A stretch of DNA of 32,342 bases, taken from contig JAADHV010000129.1 of the NCBI GenBank assembly GCA_013151635.1, positions 1-32,342 on the forward strand. The letters are read 5' to 3'. Below, one piece after another: positions 25,531 through 32,342 of the stretch (position 1 is the first letter of the stretch; every line of letters begins with the position of its first letter). The stretch is from Deltaproteobacteria bacterium (GTDB taxonomy: Bacteria; Desulfobacterota; Desulfobacteria; Desulfobacterales; Desulfobacteraceae). Below the pieces are notes generated by a model, which saw nothing but the letters and a program-made list of their open reading frames with translations, did not search any database and was not told where the DNA came from. The translations under genes and the position numbers were made by a program.

Positions 25531-26399
25531 TTGATTTTTTTAATTAAAACCACCCTGCTATGGCCTGCAAGATCCCTTATAAATTCAATGAATTCGTACT
25601 GGGGATATTGGCCTGAAATATTTTTGACACCTTCTTTCTGGTCAAATCCCATTTCAAGCAGGATTTTCCCGCCCGGATTAAGGTAATTATGAGCTTTTTT
25701 TAAGATATCTTTAAAACTATCAAGCCCATCCCTTCCGCCATCCAAGGCAATCATGGGCTCAAATTTCGTGATTTCAGGCTCAAGGCCCCGGATATCACCT
25801 GTGGGAATATAGGGAGGGTTTGAAATGATAAGATCAAATCGCGGCGTTTCCTTTAAGGATGAGAACCAGGAGCAGGAAAAGAAACAAATCCTGCCCAGGG
25901 CTATTTTTTCAGCATTTTTTTTTGCAATTTCAAGTGCCACAGGAGAAATATCACTTGCAAAATACAAATGGTTCCCAAATTCTTTTGCCAAAGATATGAT
26001 AATCACACCAGAACCAGTACCCAGCTCAAGAACTGTTTTAGTACAGCTTTTCTTCTTACCGGGATCTAATATCTTAAGTGCCTGTTCAACTATTGTTTCA
26101 GTATCAGGCCTGGGAATCAAGACCCCGGTGCCCACTTTGAAATCAGATTCAAAAAATCCTTTTTCGCCTGTAATATAGGCCACCGGCTCATTTCGCACCC
26201 TTCTTTTAATTAAAATCCTGAAACCGGATAACTCATTTTTCTGGAGGGGACGGTCAAACTGGAGATAAAGATCAAGGCGCTTTATGCCGAGGCAGTGGGC
26301 AAGCAGCACTTCAGCAGTCAGCCTTGGACTGTCGATGCAGTGGTCCTTAAAATAGGATTCTGTCCAGGAAAGAATCTTGATGATTGTCCAGTCAATCAA
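25527..26399 (-). CDS. prmC: Peptide chain release factor N5-glutamine methyltransferase
   Basis: 290 aa. Methylates the glutamine of the GGQ motif in release factors. The N-terminal helical domain (1-95) is followed by a SAM-binding domain with [17 protein letters not shown] (125-141) and the catalytic NPPY at 194-197. The start appears to be TTG 26399, 8 bases inside the end of prfA, with AAAGGA only two bases upstream; translation is probably coupled. The target, PrfA, is encoded immediately upstream. Confidence 0.95.
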   Translation of the reverse strand: MIDWTIIKILSWTESYFKDHCIDSPRLTAEVLLAHCLGIKRLDLYLQFDRPLQKNELSGFRILIKRRVRNEPVAYITGEKGFFESDFKVGTGVLIPRPDTETIVEQALKILDPGKKKSCTKTVLELGTGSGVIIISLAKEFGNHLYFASDISPVALEIAKKNAEKIALGRICFFSCSWFSSLKETPRFDLIISNPPYIPTGDIRGLEPEITKFEPMIALDGGRDGLDSFKDILKKAHNYLNPGGKILLEMGFDQKEGVKNISGQYPQYEFIEFIRDLAGHSRVVLIKKIN

Positions 26400-27456
26400 T
26401 TTCCTTTAATGCCTGTGCCCTGGTTTTTGTTTTAAGTTCATCAATGATTTCCTGGATATTACCTTCCATGATACTGTCCAGTTTATAGAGCGTAAGACCA
26501 ATCCTGTGATCCGTCATTCTGCCCTGTGGGAAATTGTATGTCCTGATCCTGCCGCTTCTGTCCCCTGTTCCTACCTGCCCTTTTCTCTCGGCAGCTCTTT
26601 TCCCTTCCTCTTCCCTGACCTTTGCGTCAAGGATGCGGGACTTTAGAACGCCCATGGCTTTGGCTTTATTTTTATGCTGGGATTTCTCATCCTGGCATGT
26701 TGCCACAACACCGGTTGGGATATGGGTAATCCTGACAGCGGAATCTGTTGTGTTTACCGATTGTCCCCCAGGTCCTGAAGACCTGAACACATCAATTTTA
26801 AGATCCGCAGGATTGATGTCAATATCAATATCTTCGGCTTCAGGAAGGACCGCCACTGTGACGGCAGACGTATGGACTCTTCCCTGGGCTTCTGTTTCAG
26901 GCACCCGCTGAACGCGGTGGATGCCGCTTTCATATTTAAAACTGCTGAATGCACCTTTTCCACGCACCAGGAATACAATTTCCTTAAAACCACCGGAAGC
27001 AGAGTCATTTTTTTCAACGATCTCCATGGCCCAGTTTCTGGATTCAACATATCTTGAATACATCCTGAAAAGATCACCGGCAAAAATACCTGCCTCTTCC
27101 CCGCCGGTTCCCGCCCGGATTTCGATCAGGACATTTTTTTTATCCCTTGGATCTTTTGGCATTAAAAGCAGGCTGAGTTGAGATTTCAAAGCTTCCATTT
27201 TAAGCTCAAGAGCCGGCACCTCTTCCTTGGCCATGCCCCTCATTTCAGGGTCATCATCCCTTAAAAGCTCCTTTGCCTCTGTCAACTCTTTCAAAAGGTT
27301 TTCATATTCCCTGAACACCGGAACTATTTTATTGAGTTCCCCGTGTTCAATCAGGTATTCCTGGTATTTTTTCTGGTCACTGATAACAGCAGGATCACTT
27401 AAAAGCTGCTCAAGCTTTATAAATCTTTCTTCAATGCCTTTTAATTTTTCTATCAT
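26392..27456 (-). CDS. prfA: Peptide chain release factor 1
   Basis: 354 aa, normal RF1 length. Recognises UAA and UAG and triggers peptide release. GGQ is at 230-232 within [23 protein letters not shown]-type RF1 context is seen around [17 protein letters not shown]. It is followed by prmC with an 8-base overlap. No Shine-Dalgarno site precedes ATG 27456; instead a strong hairpin lies 14-46 bases upstream. The gene may depend on readthrough from rpmE or on a promoter not recognised here. Confidence 0.97.
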   Translation of the reverse strand: MIEKLKGIEERFIKLEQLLSDPAVISDQKKYQEYLIEHGELNKIVPVFREYENLLKELTEAKELLRDDDPEMRGMAKEEVPALELKMEALKSQLSLLLMPKDPRDKKNVLIEIRAGTGGEEAGIFAGDLFRMYSRYVESRNWAMEIVEKNDSASGGFKEIVFLVRGKGAFSSFKYESGIHRVQRVPETEAQGRVHTSAVTVAVLPEAEDIDIDINPADLKIDVFRSSGPGGQSVNTTDSAVRITHIPTGVVATCQDEKSQHKNKAKAMGVLKSRILDAKVREEEGKRAAERKGQVGTGDRSGRIRTYNFPQGRMTDHRIGLTLYKLDSIMEGNIQEIIDELKTKTRAQALKEID

Positions 27457-27469
27457 AATTTAAAAACTT

Positions 27470-27502
27470 AAAAAGGGGTTCTTTTACTTAAGACCCCTTT
27501 TT
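27470..27502 (-). terminator. Intrinsic terminator or attenuator between rpmE and prfA
   Basis: AAAAAGGGG (27470-27478) pairs perfectly with CCCCTTTTT (27494-27502). After a one-base bulge, TCTT (27480-27483) pairs with AAGA (27490-27493), leaving a 6-base loop. In the leftward transcript the stem ends in five U residues. Because A and T runs flank both sides it could work in either direction. It lies between the rpmE stop and the prfA start. Confidence 0.7.
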
Positions 27503-27523
27503 GATTAGAAATTATTAAATTTG

Positions 27524-27742
27524 CTAAATAAGTTTACTTGCATCAAATCCTGCGTATTTCTTTTTGAAGCGATCAATTCTTCCGGCAGAGTCAACCAGCT
27601 TTTGTTTTCCAGTGAAGAAAGGATGACACTTGGAACAAATTTCAACTTTAATATTCTCTTTTGTTGAACCAACTTCAAACGTTGCACCACAAGCACAGGA
27701 AGCTGTCGATTTTGTGTACTTTGGATGTATGTCTTTTTTCAT
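27524..27742 (-). CDS. rpmE: Large ribosomal subunit protein bL31, zinc-binding form
   Basis: 72 aa. MKKDIHPKY at the N-terminus and the four cysteines Cys16, Cys18, Cys36 and Cys39 (CxC and CxxC) mark the zinc-containing C+ form of L31. In other bacteria this form is replaced by a zinc-free paralogue under zinc starvation; no such paralogue is in the window. GGAG followed by a second purine stretch precedes ATG 27742. It lies 53 bases after rho, a common rho-rpmE order. Confidence 0.96.
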   Translation of the reverse strand: MKKDIHPKYTKSTASCACGATFEVGSTKENIKVEICSKCHPFFTGKQKLVDSAGRIDRFKKKYAGFDASKLI

Positions 27743-27795
27743 TTTCCTTAAAACTCCTTACTATGCCTTATCCAGGCAGTCATTTAAATCTAAGT

Positions 27796-29043
27796 CTATG
27801 AATTCATCAAATCAAGAAACTCTTTATTATCCTTTGTTCCTTCCATTTTTTCAAGCAAAAACTGCATGCTGTCAACAGAATTTAAACTTGACAACAATTT
27901 TCTTAAAATCCAGACACGGTTCAAAACCATTGGGTCCAGCAGCAATTCCTCTTTTCTCGTGCCTGATTTATTCATGTCAATGGCAGGATAAATTCTTTTG
28001 TCCGCAAGTTTTCTGTCCAGGACAAGTTCCATATTGCCAGTGCCCTTAAACTCTTCAAAGATGACTTCATCCATACGGCTTCCGGTATCAACAAGAGCAG
28101 TTGCAATAATTGTCAGGCTGCCGCCCTCCTCAATATTTCTTGCCGCGCCGAAAAATCTTTTAGGCCTGTCAAGCGCATTGGAATCAACGCCGCCGGAAAG
28201 AATTTTTCCAGATGGCGGCATCACTGAGTTGTATGCCCTTGCAAGCCTTGTAATACTGTCAAGGAGAATAACCACATCATGGCCCTGTTCAACAATTCTT
28301 TTAGCCTTTTCAATGACCATCTCCGCCACCTGGACATGACGTTCCGAAGGTTCATCAAAAGTGGAGCTTACAACCTCGGCATCAACGGAACGTGCCATAT
28401 CAGTCACTTCCTCGGGGCGTTCATCAATCAGGACAATCATAGGGATGATATCTTTATGGGCCCTGACCATGCTGTTGGCAATATTCTGCAAAAGCATGGT
28501 TTTCCCGGCCTTTGGCGGGGACACAATCAACCCGCGCTGGCCAAATCCTATGGGTGACATCAAATCAATCACGCGCATGGAATAATTATCAGGTTCTGCT
28601 TCAAGGTTCATTTTCCGTTCAGGATACAACGGCAGTAAATTATCAAAAAGAATGGTTTCTGCAGCAAGCTCAGGGTTTTGAAAATTAACGGCTTCCACTT
28701 TCAATAATGCAAAATACCGTTCAGAATCTTTGGGTTGTCGAACCTGGCCGGAAATCGTATCACCGGTCCTTAAATTAAACCTTCTTATTTGAGAAGGGGA
28801 CACATAGATATCATCCGGGCCCGGAAGATAATTATACCCCGGAGCCCTTAGAAACCCAAAACCGTCCGGGAGAATTTCAAGCGTACCTTCACCGTAAATC
28901 TGACCGCTTTCCTCAATGTTTGCCTGAAGTAATGCAAAAATCAATTCCTGTTTTTTAAGGCCGCCGATTCCTTGAATTTTGTAGTCCTTAGCAAGCTTGG
29001 TCAACTCACTGATTTTCATCTTATTTAATTTTACAAGGTTCAT
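27796..29043 (-). CDS. rho: Transcription termination factor Rho
   Basis: 415 aa, E. coli-like length. The N-terminal helical Rho_N domain (about 9-45) is followed by the cold-shock-like RNA-binding domain with GFGFLRAP (61-68). The ATPase has Walker A SPPKAGKT (175-182), Walker B region [16 protein letters not shown]-loop and R-loop region [19 protein letters not shown] and [25 protein letters not shown] lies 5 bases before ATG 29043, supporting this start over ATG 29019. A promoter of its own is predicted within the end of coaE, with a leader of about 130 bases; Rho autoregulation through its leader is known in E. coli. Confidence 0.97.
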   Translation of the reverse strand: MNLVKLNKMKISELTKLAKDYKIQGIGGLKKQELIFALLQANIEESGQIYGEGTLEILPDGFGFLRAPGYNYLPGPDDIYVSPSQIRRFNLRTGDTISGQVRQPKDSERYFALLKVEAVNFQNPELAAETILFDNLLPLYPERKMNLEAEPDNYSMRVIDLMSPIGFGQRGLIVSPPKAGKTMLLQNIANSMVRAHKDIIPMIVLIDERPEEVTDMARSVDAEVVSSTFDEPSERHVQVAEMVIEKAKRIVEQGHDVVILLDSITRLARAYNSVMPPSGKILSGGVDSNALDRPKRFFGAARNIEEGGSLTIIATALVDTGSRMDEVIFEEFKGTGNMELVLDRKLADKRIYPAIDMNKSGTRKEELLLDPMVLNRVWILRKLLSSLNSVDSMQFLLEKMEGTKDNKEFLDLMNS

Positions 29044-29092
29044 TCATTCTCCCAAATTTTTATTTATTATCTTTGTGCAGACTAAAGTTTGT

Positions 29093-29115
29093 TTTTGAAG
29101 TGCACCTTTTGAAGT
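29093..29115. repeat. Short direct repeat in the rho leader
   Basis: TTTTGAAGT occurs twice, at 29093-29101 and 29107-29115, with a 14-base period, in the predicted 5' leader of rho. No function can be assigned. Confidence 0.4.
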
Positions 29116-29177
29116 CTAAACCCAAAAATGACATGAAAAAACAGACAGATTTTAAAACTTATTTGTTTAACGCCTAA

Positions 29178-29206
29178 TTAATAAGGCAAAACCCCTAAGT
29201 TGTCAA
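29178..29206 (-). promoter_or_regulatory. Predicted rho promoter
   Basis: A perfect -35 TTGACA (29201-29206, minus strand) within the last codons of coaE is followed after 17 bases by TATTAA (29178-29183). Transcription would begin near 29171. Confidence 0.5.
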
Positions 29207-29812
29207 GAAGTCTTTTTGAATTTTATCAAAGAGATTATCAACAGAATCAAAGAGTTCCGACCTTGTTCCCTTGTTTGCAATTACATGGTCTGCCCTTTTT
29301 ATTTTTTCTTCCTGGGACATTTGAAGATCAAGCATCTTTCGGGCATTTGCCATACTGACATTGTCGCGCCCTGAAATCCTTTTCAAAAGCTCGGTATCCA
29401 TGCCTGCCACAACAATAGTAACATCAAATTGTTCATCCATACCAGTTTCAAACAGCAGAGGCACTTCAACTGCCACGGCTTTTTTTTTATTTGCATATTC
29501 AGCGTGTTCCATTTGGAAAACCATTTCCCCGAGGATCCTGGGGTGCAGGATATCCTCCATTTTTTGACGCATCCCCGGGTCATTCATAATAATATCCCGC
29601 AACCCTGCCCTGTCCAGGGTTCCATCTTTATTGACCGCCTTTTGTCCGAACAATTCAACAATCTTTATAAATCCCGGCATCCCGGGCTTTACAACCTGTC
29701 TTGCAATTATATCACAATCCAGGGTCACAAGGCCGATCTGTCTGAGCCTCTTGCATACAAGGCTTTTACCTGAACCCGCCGACCCTGTAACTGCAATCTT
29801 TAAAATTTTCAT
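29195..29812 (-). CDS. coaE: Dephospho-CoA kinase
   Basis: 205 aa P-loop kinase for the last step of coenzyme A synthesis, normal length. Walker A VTGSAGSGKS is at about 8-17, followed by TLDCDIIARQVVKPG, the CoA-site region. VEVPLLFETGMDEQFDVTIVV is the conserved central strand and lid (given by its core VPLLFETG). It is the first gene of the coaE-rho-rpmE-prfA-prmC group and is divergent from ndk across about 115 bases. No clear Shine-Dalgarno site precedes ATG 29812. Confidence 0.95.
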   Translation of the reverse strand: MKILKIAVTGSAGSGKSLVCKRLRQIGLVTLDCDIIARQVVKPGMPGFIKIVELFGQKAVNKDGTLDRAGLRDIIMNDPGMRQKMEDILHPRILGEMVFQMEHAEYANKKKAVAVEVPLLFETGMDEQFDVTIVVAGMDTELLKRISGRDNVSMANARKMLDLQMSQEEKIKRADHVIANKGTRSELFDSVDNLFDKIQKDFLTT

Positions 29813-29864
29813 ATCATTTGAGACATTGGTGTATTGTTATATTCCGCTTGTATAAACATTGACT

Positions 29865-29870
29865 TATAAT
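29865..29870 (+). promoter_or_regulatory. Candidate -10 of ndk
   Basis: A perfect TATAAT on the plus strand lies 58 bases before the likely GTG start. The hexamer 17 bases upstream (TTCCGC) is a poor -35, so an activator or another sigma factor would be needed, or the element is chance in AT-rich DNA. Confidence 0.3.
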
Positions 29871-29913
29871 ACGGTTTTATGATAGTTTTCAAGACCGTTT
29901 TTAATAATAATTG

Positions 29914-29919
29914 AAAGGA
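29914..29919 (+). promoter_or_regulatory. Ribosome binding site that decides the ndk start
   Basis: AAAGGA lies 9 bases before GTG 29929 and inside the longer frame opened by TTG 29911, so GTG 29929 is preferred. Confidence 0.55.
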
Positions 29920-29928
29920 CTGAAGATT

Positions 29929-30348
29929 GTGGAAAGAACATTATCAATAATCAAGCCGGATGGGGTTGCAAAAAATGTGATCGGCGAAGTGATCAAACGT
30001 TTTGAAACCGACAGTATTAAAATTGCTGCCATGAAAATGATCAAGCTCACAAAAACCCAGGCACAGGGATTTTATGCCGTTCACAGGGAACGCCCGTTTT
30101 TTGACAGTCTCACGGATTTCATGACCTCAGGGCCTATTGTTGTCATGGTGCTTGAAGGCAAAGATGTAATTGCAAAAAACAGGAAACTCATGGGTGCTAC
30201 AAATTTTAAAGAGGCCGAAGACGGCACTATCAGAAAAGATTATGCAACCGATATAGAAAAAAATGTTGTCCATGGTTCTGATGCGCCTGAAACCGCAGCT
30301 TTTGAAATCGGATACTTTTTCAATGATCTTGAAATCCAGGAAAGATAG
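29929..30348 (+). CDS. ndk: Nucleoside diphosphate kinase
   Basis: 139 aa from GTG 29929, the typical Ndk size; six extra residues from TTG 29911 are unlikely. Transfers the gamma phosphate of ATP to NDPs through a phosphohistidine. The start [14 protein letters not shown] and the active site [12 protein letters not shown] with His115 are clear. It stands alone on the plus strand, divergent from coaE and convergent with larE, with which it shares a bidirectional terminator. Confidence 0.96.
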   Translation: MERTLSIIKPDGVAKNVIGEVIKRFETDSIKIAAMKMIKLTKTQAQGFYAVHRERPFFDSLTDFMTSGPIVVMVLEGKDVIAKNRKLMGATNFKEAEDGTIRKDYATDIEKNVVHGSDAPETAAFEIGYFFNDLEIQER

Positions 30349-30376
30349 CCCGGCTTAATTCATATGCCCCCCCAAA

Positions 30377-30410
30377 AAAACCGCAGCCCGCACTTTATGG
30401 CTGCGGTTTT
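30377..30410. terminator. Bidirectional terminator shared by ndk and larE
   Basis: AAAACCGCAGCC (30377-30388) and GGCTGCGGTTTT (30399-30410) form a perfect 12-bp stem with a 10-base loop. The plus-strand transcript ends TTTTAAATTTT; the minus-strand transcript ends in a run of seven U. The larE stop codon (30395-30397) lies in the loop, so the last larE codons form one arm. Confidence 0.85.
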
Positions 30411-31219
30411 AAATTTTCCTGTATTGCATAATTCATTTTCCCTTGTTTATAGCCGTCAATATCAATGCTTGTATGTTCAAACCCGACCTTTGCAAAAGCC
30501 ATTGATATCTTCTGCCTGATCTTCTCATTCATAACATTTTCAACAAGATCAGGCAAAACCTCAATCCTGGCCGCTTTCCCATGGCATCTCACCCTGACCT
30601 TGGCAAAACCCAGTCCCTGCAGGAAAGCTTCCGCCCTGTCAACCATAACAAGATCTTCTGACTTTATTGTTTCATTATATGGAATCCGTGTTGCAAGACA
30701 TGATTGAGAGGGCTTGTCCCAGGTTTCGAGTCCCATTTGTTTTGAAAGGAGCCTGATGTCTTTCTTGTCAAGTTTTGCATCTGCCAGGGGGGAAATAAAA
30801 CCAAGCTCTTTTGCAGCCTTTAATCCCGGCCGGAAATCTTTTAAATCATCCAGGTTCACCCCGTGCATCATATATTGAACACCGAGATCCAAACCCGTCT
30901 TTCTTATCAATGCAAATATCTGCTTTTTGCAATAATAGCACCTCTCAAAAGTATTCTCAGCCACATCTTTATTTCCAAGAATATTCACATCAAGGCAGAT
31001 ATGCTCAACCCCTGTCAAGCGGGCAATTTTTCTTGCAGACTCAATCTCCCTTTCCGGCACAAACTGTGAAGAGACTGTAATGGCAAGCAATTTCTGCGGA
31101 TTTGTTTTTTTTGCCACAGCAAGAAGAAAACTGCTGTCCACACCGCCTGAAAAAGCTATTGCAAATGAAGGCAGTTCTCTTAATCTTTTTTCAATGTCCT
31201 TAAGTTTTTTTTCCGGCAT
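30395..31219 (-). CDS. larE: LarE-type sacrificial sulfur transferase (PP-loop ATPase)
   Basis: 274 aa. The PP-loop SGGVDSSFLLAVA is at 24-36. LarE proteins adenylate and thiolate the nicotinic acid-derived cofactor of lactate racemase (the nickel-pincer nucleotide). Cys174 in KPSQSCLATRIPY matches the sacrificial cysteine. Cys94 and Cys97 in ERCYYCKKQIF add the CxxC found in forms that may hold a 4Fe-4S cluster and act catalytically. No larA, larB or larC is in the window. GAGGTG precedes ATG 31219 at good spacing. Other PP-loop enzymes (NAD synthetase, QueC) are less likely because of the CYYCKK and SCLATRIP motifs. Confidence 0.9.
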   Translation of the reverse strand: MPEKKLKDIEKRLRELPSFAIAFSGGVDSSFLLAVAKKTNPQKLLAITVSSQFVPEREIESARKIARLTGVEHICLDVNILGNKDVAENTFERCYYCKKQIFALIRKTGLDLGVQYMMHGVNLDDLKDFRPGLKAAKELGFISPLADAKLDKKDIRLLSKQMGLETWDKPSQSCLATRIPYNETIKSEDLVMVDRAEAFLQGLGFAKVRVRCHGKAARIEVLPDLVENVMNEKIRQKISMAFAKVGFEHTSIDIDGYKQGKMNYAIQENLKPQP

Positions 31220-31326
31220 ATTTCACCTCGATTAATTAGGTATAAATCTCAAATCTATTTTCAACATTTGTACAAGCGTCATTAATATATCATATTCCTT
31301 TAGCCAATAACAAACCAAGAAAATTC

Positions 31327-31355
31327 TTGACTAAACAGCCGGCCTGGTATATATA
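31327..31355 (+). promoter_or_regulatory. Promoter of tRNA-Gln
   Basis: TTGACT (31327-31332) and TATATA (31350-31355) are separated by exactly 17 bases, and the predicted start near 31362 is about 12 bases before the mature tRNA. Confidence 0.7.
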
Positions 31356-31373
31356 AGCCCATCATTATTCTGC

Positions 31374-31447
31374 TGGGTGATCGTCCAACGGCAGGACTAC
31401 GGACTCTGACTCCGTCAATTAAGGTTCGAATCCTTATCACCCAGCCA
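31374..31447 (+). tRNA. tRNA-Gln (anticodon CUG), CCA encoded
   Basis: The acceptor arms TGGGTGA (31374-31380) and TCACCCA (31437-31443) pair perfectly, followed by discriminator G and an encoded CCA (31445-31447). The anticodon stem ACGGA/TCCGT (31399-31403, 31411-31415) encloses the loop CTCTGAC with CTG at 31406-31408, which reads CAG codons. The T arm has GGTTCGAATCC. A U1-A72-type first pair is typical of bacterial tRNA-Gln. Confidence 0.95.
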
Positions 31448-31455
31448 TTGATTAT

Positions 31456-31487
31456 AAAGGTGGTCATTTCGACTAAAATCCTTTTTT
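31456..31487 (+). terminator. Probable terminator of tRNA-Gln
   Basis: AAAGG (31456-31460) pairs with CCTTT (31480-31484) and inside it GGTC (31462-31465) pairs with GACT (31471-31474, one G-U). A run of six T follows the CC. The stem is broken by an asymmetric internal loop, so strength is uncertain. Confidence 0.4.
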
Positions 31488-31961
31488 GCTTTAGCTGACA
31501 TACAGGTGACACTTGGGCAGTTTCGCACCGTACATTGCAAAAAATGTGTAATTTTGCATATAATCTCAGAAATTTAAAATTTTCATTTAAATCAAAATCC
31601 ACTTATTTGCAATTCAGTGTAATGGAAGCTTGGTTCATTTATATAGGTAATAATACCTAAGAAAAATATTTCTCAAAGTTATCACAATAAGTTCCTGAAA
31701 TTATGACAAATTATTCTCATTATCTGTGTTCTACATTTAACCAAACCTCATCCCCAAAAAAAATATATCGAAATAACCCTTATCACTTATCTCTCTTGGT
31801 ATTATGGCAGTTCGTCTTTCGCAAAACAGGAATATTTATTGCATGTAAACAAACTATGAATTTAAAACATTAAGGCCAACCCTGTTGTGAAGCTGGAATG
31901 GGAAACAAAAGGGTTTCATGGTGATTGTTTAATTGCAATTGATAAAAAAAGGAGAATTAAA
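31488..31961. other. AT-rich intergenic region before the exported protein
   Basis: About 470 bases without a convincing gene. It holds an inverted repeat TAGGTA-ATAA-TACCTA at 31644-31659, which could be an operator. I found no good sigma70 promoter and no proper sigma54 (GG-N10-GC) element. An open frame reaches back to 31887 but lacks a Shine-Dalgarno site there and would put about 25 hydrophilic residues in front of a signal peptide. Confidence 0.5.
31950..31954 (+). promoter_or_regulatory. Ribosome binding site that decides the exported protein start
   Basis: AGGAG lies 7 bases before ATG 31962, which opens directly into a signal peptide. Confidence 0.65.
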
Positions 31962-32342
31962 ATGAAAAAGTTGTTGTTATTTTTTGCTGCACTTGCATTG
32001 CTTTTATTTTTCAGCAATACAGCCTCTGCGGTTTACATTACTCCAGATGACCTAACATTAGGGACTGGTTTGTCATGGGATCATGATGAGGTGAAGCCAG
32101 AAGGGTCTGATGTAACAGGTGCTCCAGGATTTGGTACAAGCTCATTCTATTCAAATGTAACAGGTAGTGCAATCGGAACAGGAGTTGATTATACTGCACT
32201 TAGGATATATGCTGATTATTTTTCAACCCCCGGTATAACAGTTGGGGATATCACTAATCTTACCTACTGGACCATGAATACAGACGACACATTAATTGAC
32301 TGGCAAGTAAAGATATACACAGCGCCAACTTTTTCATTTTAA
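31962..32342 (+). CDS. Small exported protein, similar to the N-terminal part of PEP-CTERM proteins
   Basis: 126 aa from ATG 31962. Residues 1-23 are a textbook signal peptide (MKKLLLFFAALALLLFF, then SNTASA before the likely cleavage site). The mature part is Gly/Ser/Thr/Asp-rich, beta-type sequence such as LGTGLSWDHDEVKPEG and VDYTALRIYADYF. Style and composition resemble exported proteins with a C-terminal PEP-CTERM sorting signal, which are usually 200-300 aa. No sorting motif, transmembrane helix or Arg cluster is present here, because the frame ends in TAA at the last bases of the window, just after DWQVKIYTAPT. It may be a short secreted protein, a gene broken by a frameshift or nonsense change, or an assembly edge effect. 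Function unknown. Confidence 0.6.
   Translation: MKKLLLFFAALALLLFFSNTASAVYITPDDLTLGTGLSWDHDEVKPEGSDVTGAPGFGTSSFYSNVTGSAIGTGVDYTALRIYADYFSTPGITVGDITNLTYWTMNTDDTLIDWQVKIYTAPTFSF

Noticed and set aside
31430-31447. Possible phage or island attachment site at the tRNA-Gln 3' end
   Set aside because: No integrase gene and no second copy of the tRNA 3' end is visible in the window.
31520-31545. Possible sigma54 promoter (TCGCAC then TTGCA)
   Set aside because: The first element lacks GG and the spacing is 11 rather than 10 bases; it is also more than 400 bases from the downstream gene.
31300-31602. 100 aa minus-strand open frame across the tRNA region
   Set aside because: It runs through the tRNA-Gln gene, its promoter and its terminator, has no recognisable domain and no start signals.
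1-32342. CRISPR array, insertion sequence, toxin-antitoxin or phage-defence system
   Set aside because: No regularly spaced repeats, transposase, terminal inverted repeats or known defence domains were found on either strand.

Overview
This window reads as a chromosomal segment of a Gram-negative, AT-leaning bacterium. It probably belongs to the Desulfobacterota (Desulfobacteraceae-like). That placement is an inference from protein flavour and gene mix: RNase J beside a FtsK translocase, a PurL with a PurS-like N-terminus plus a separate PurQ, a lone LarE, short EF-Ts, and an exported protein resembling PEP-CTERM substrates. There is no rRNA, and I see no insertion sequence, prophage or CRISPR array. 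Almost all DNA is coding, and most genes lie on the minus strand.

Layout. (1) 34-2700: an AzlCD-type amino-acid exporter, divergent from a MocR-type regulator (wHTH plus aminotransferase-like PLP domain). (2) 2780-4978: a lone chemoreceptor with its own promoter region and an 18-bp TetR-like palindrome. (3) 5151-10475: a tightly packed minus-strand operon, read as small unknown protein, RNase J, FtsK, SAM methyltransferase, PaaI-type thioesterase. (4) 10539-12974: a DMT/EamA transporter divergent from a second MocR regulator, a paralogue of the first. (5) 13133-14296: an isolated NeuC-like sugar epimerase homologue with altered catalytic-site motifs, convergent with a DUF554 membrane protein. 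(6) 25375-14288: one long minus-strand gene run, rpsB-tsf-pyrH-frr-uppS-cdsA-dxr-rseP-purL-purQ-DUF554. (7) 29812-25527: coaE, rho, rpmE, prfA, prmC, mainly translation and transcription termination. (8) 29929-31219: ndk and larE, convergent and sharing a bidirectional terminator. (9) 31327-31487: a tRNA-Gln(CUG) with a clear sigma70-type promoter. (10) 31962-32342: a small exported protein that stops exactly at the window edge.

How the genes work together. The rpsB run joins ribosome and translation factors (S2, EF-Ts, RRF) to UMP kinase, undecaprenyl-PP and CDP-DAG synthesis, the MEP pathway (Dxr) and the RseP protease. De novo purine synthesis genes (purL, purQ) follow in the position where many Proteobacteria have bamA or proS. 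The coaE-rho-rpmE-prfA-prmC block makes a termination and release-factor module: PrmC methylates the PrfA encoded beside it.

The most interesting signal is non-coding. The two MocR-exporter intergenic regions share a nearly identical operator-like block: three ACAG elements at exactly the same spacing (starts at 0, +6 and +31), with an A-tract between. In both loci it abuts a plausible -10 box 17-18 bp away on the transporter side. This suggests two paralogous PLP-sensing regulators that control two different exporters through the same DNA code. Other points worth checking are the NeuC homologue with substituted catalytic-site residues, the TetR-like palindrome at the chemoreceptor promoter, the hairpin in place of a Shine-Dalgarno site before prfA, and the abrupt end of the exported protein.
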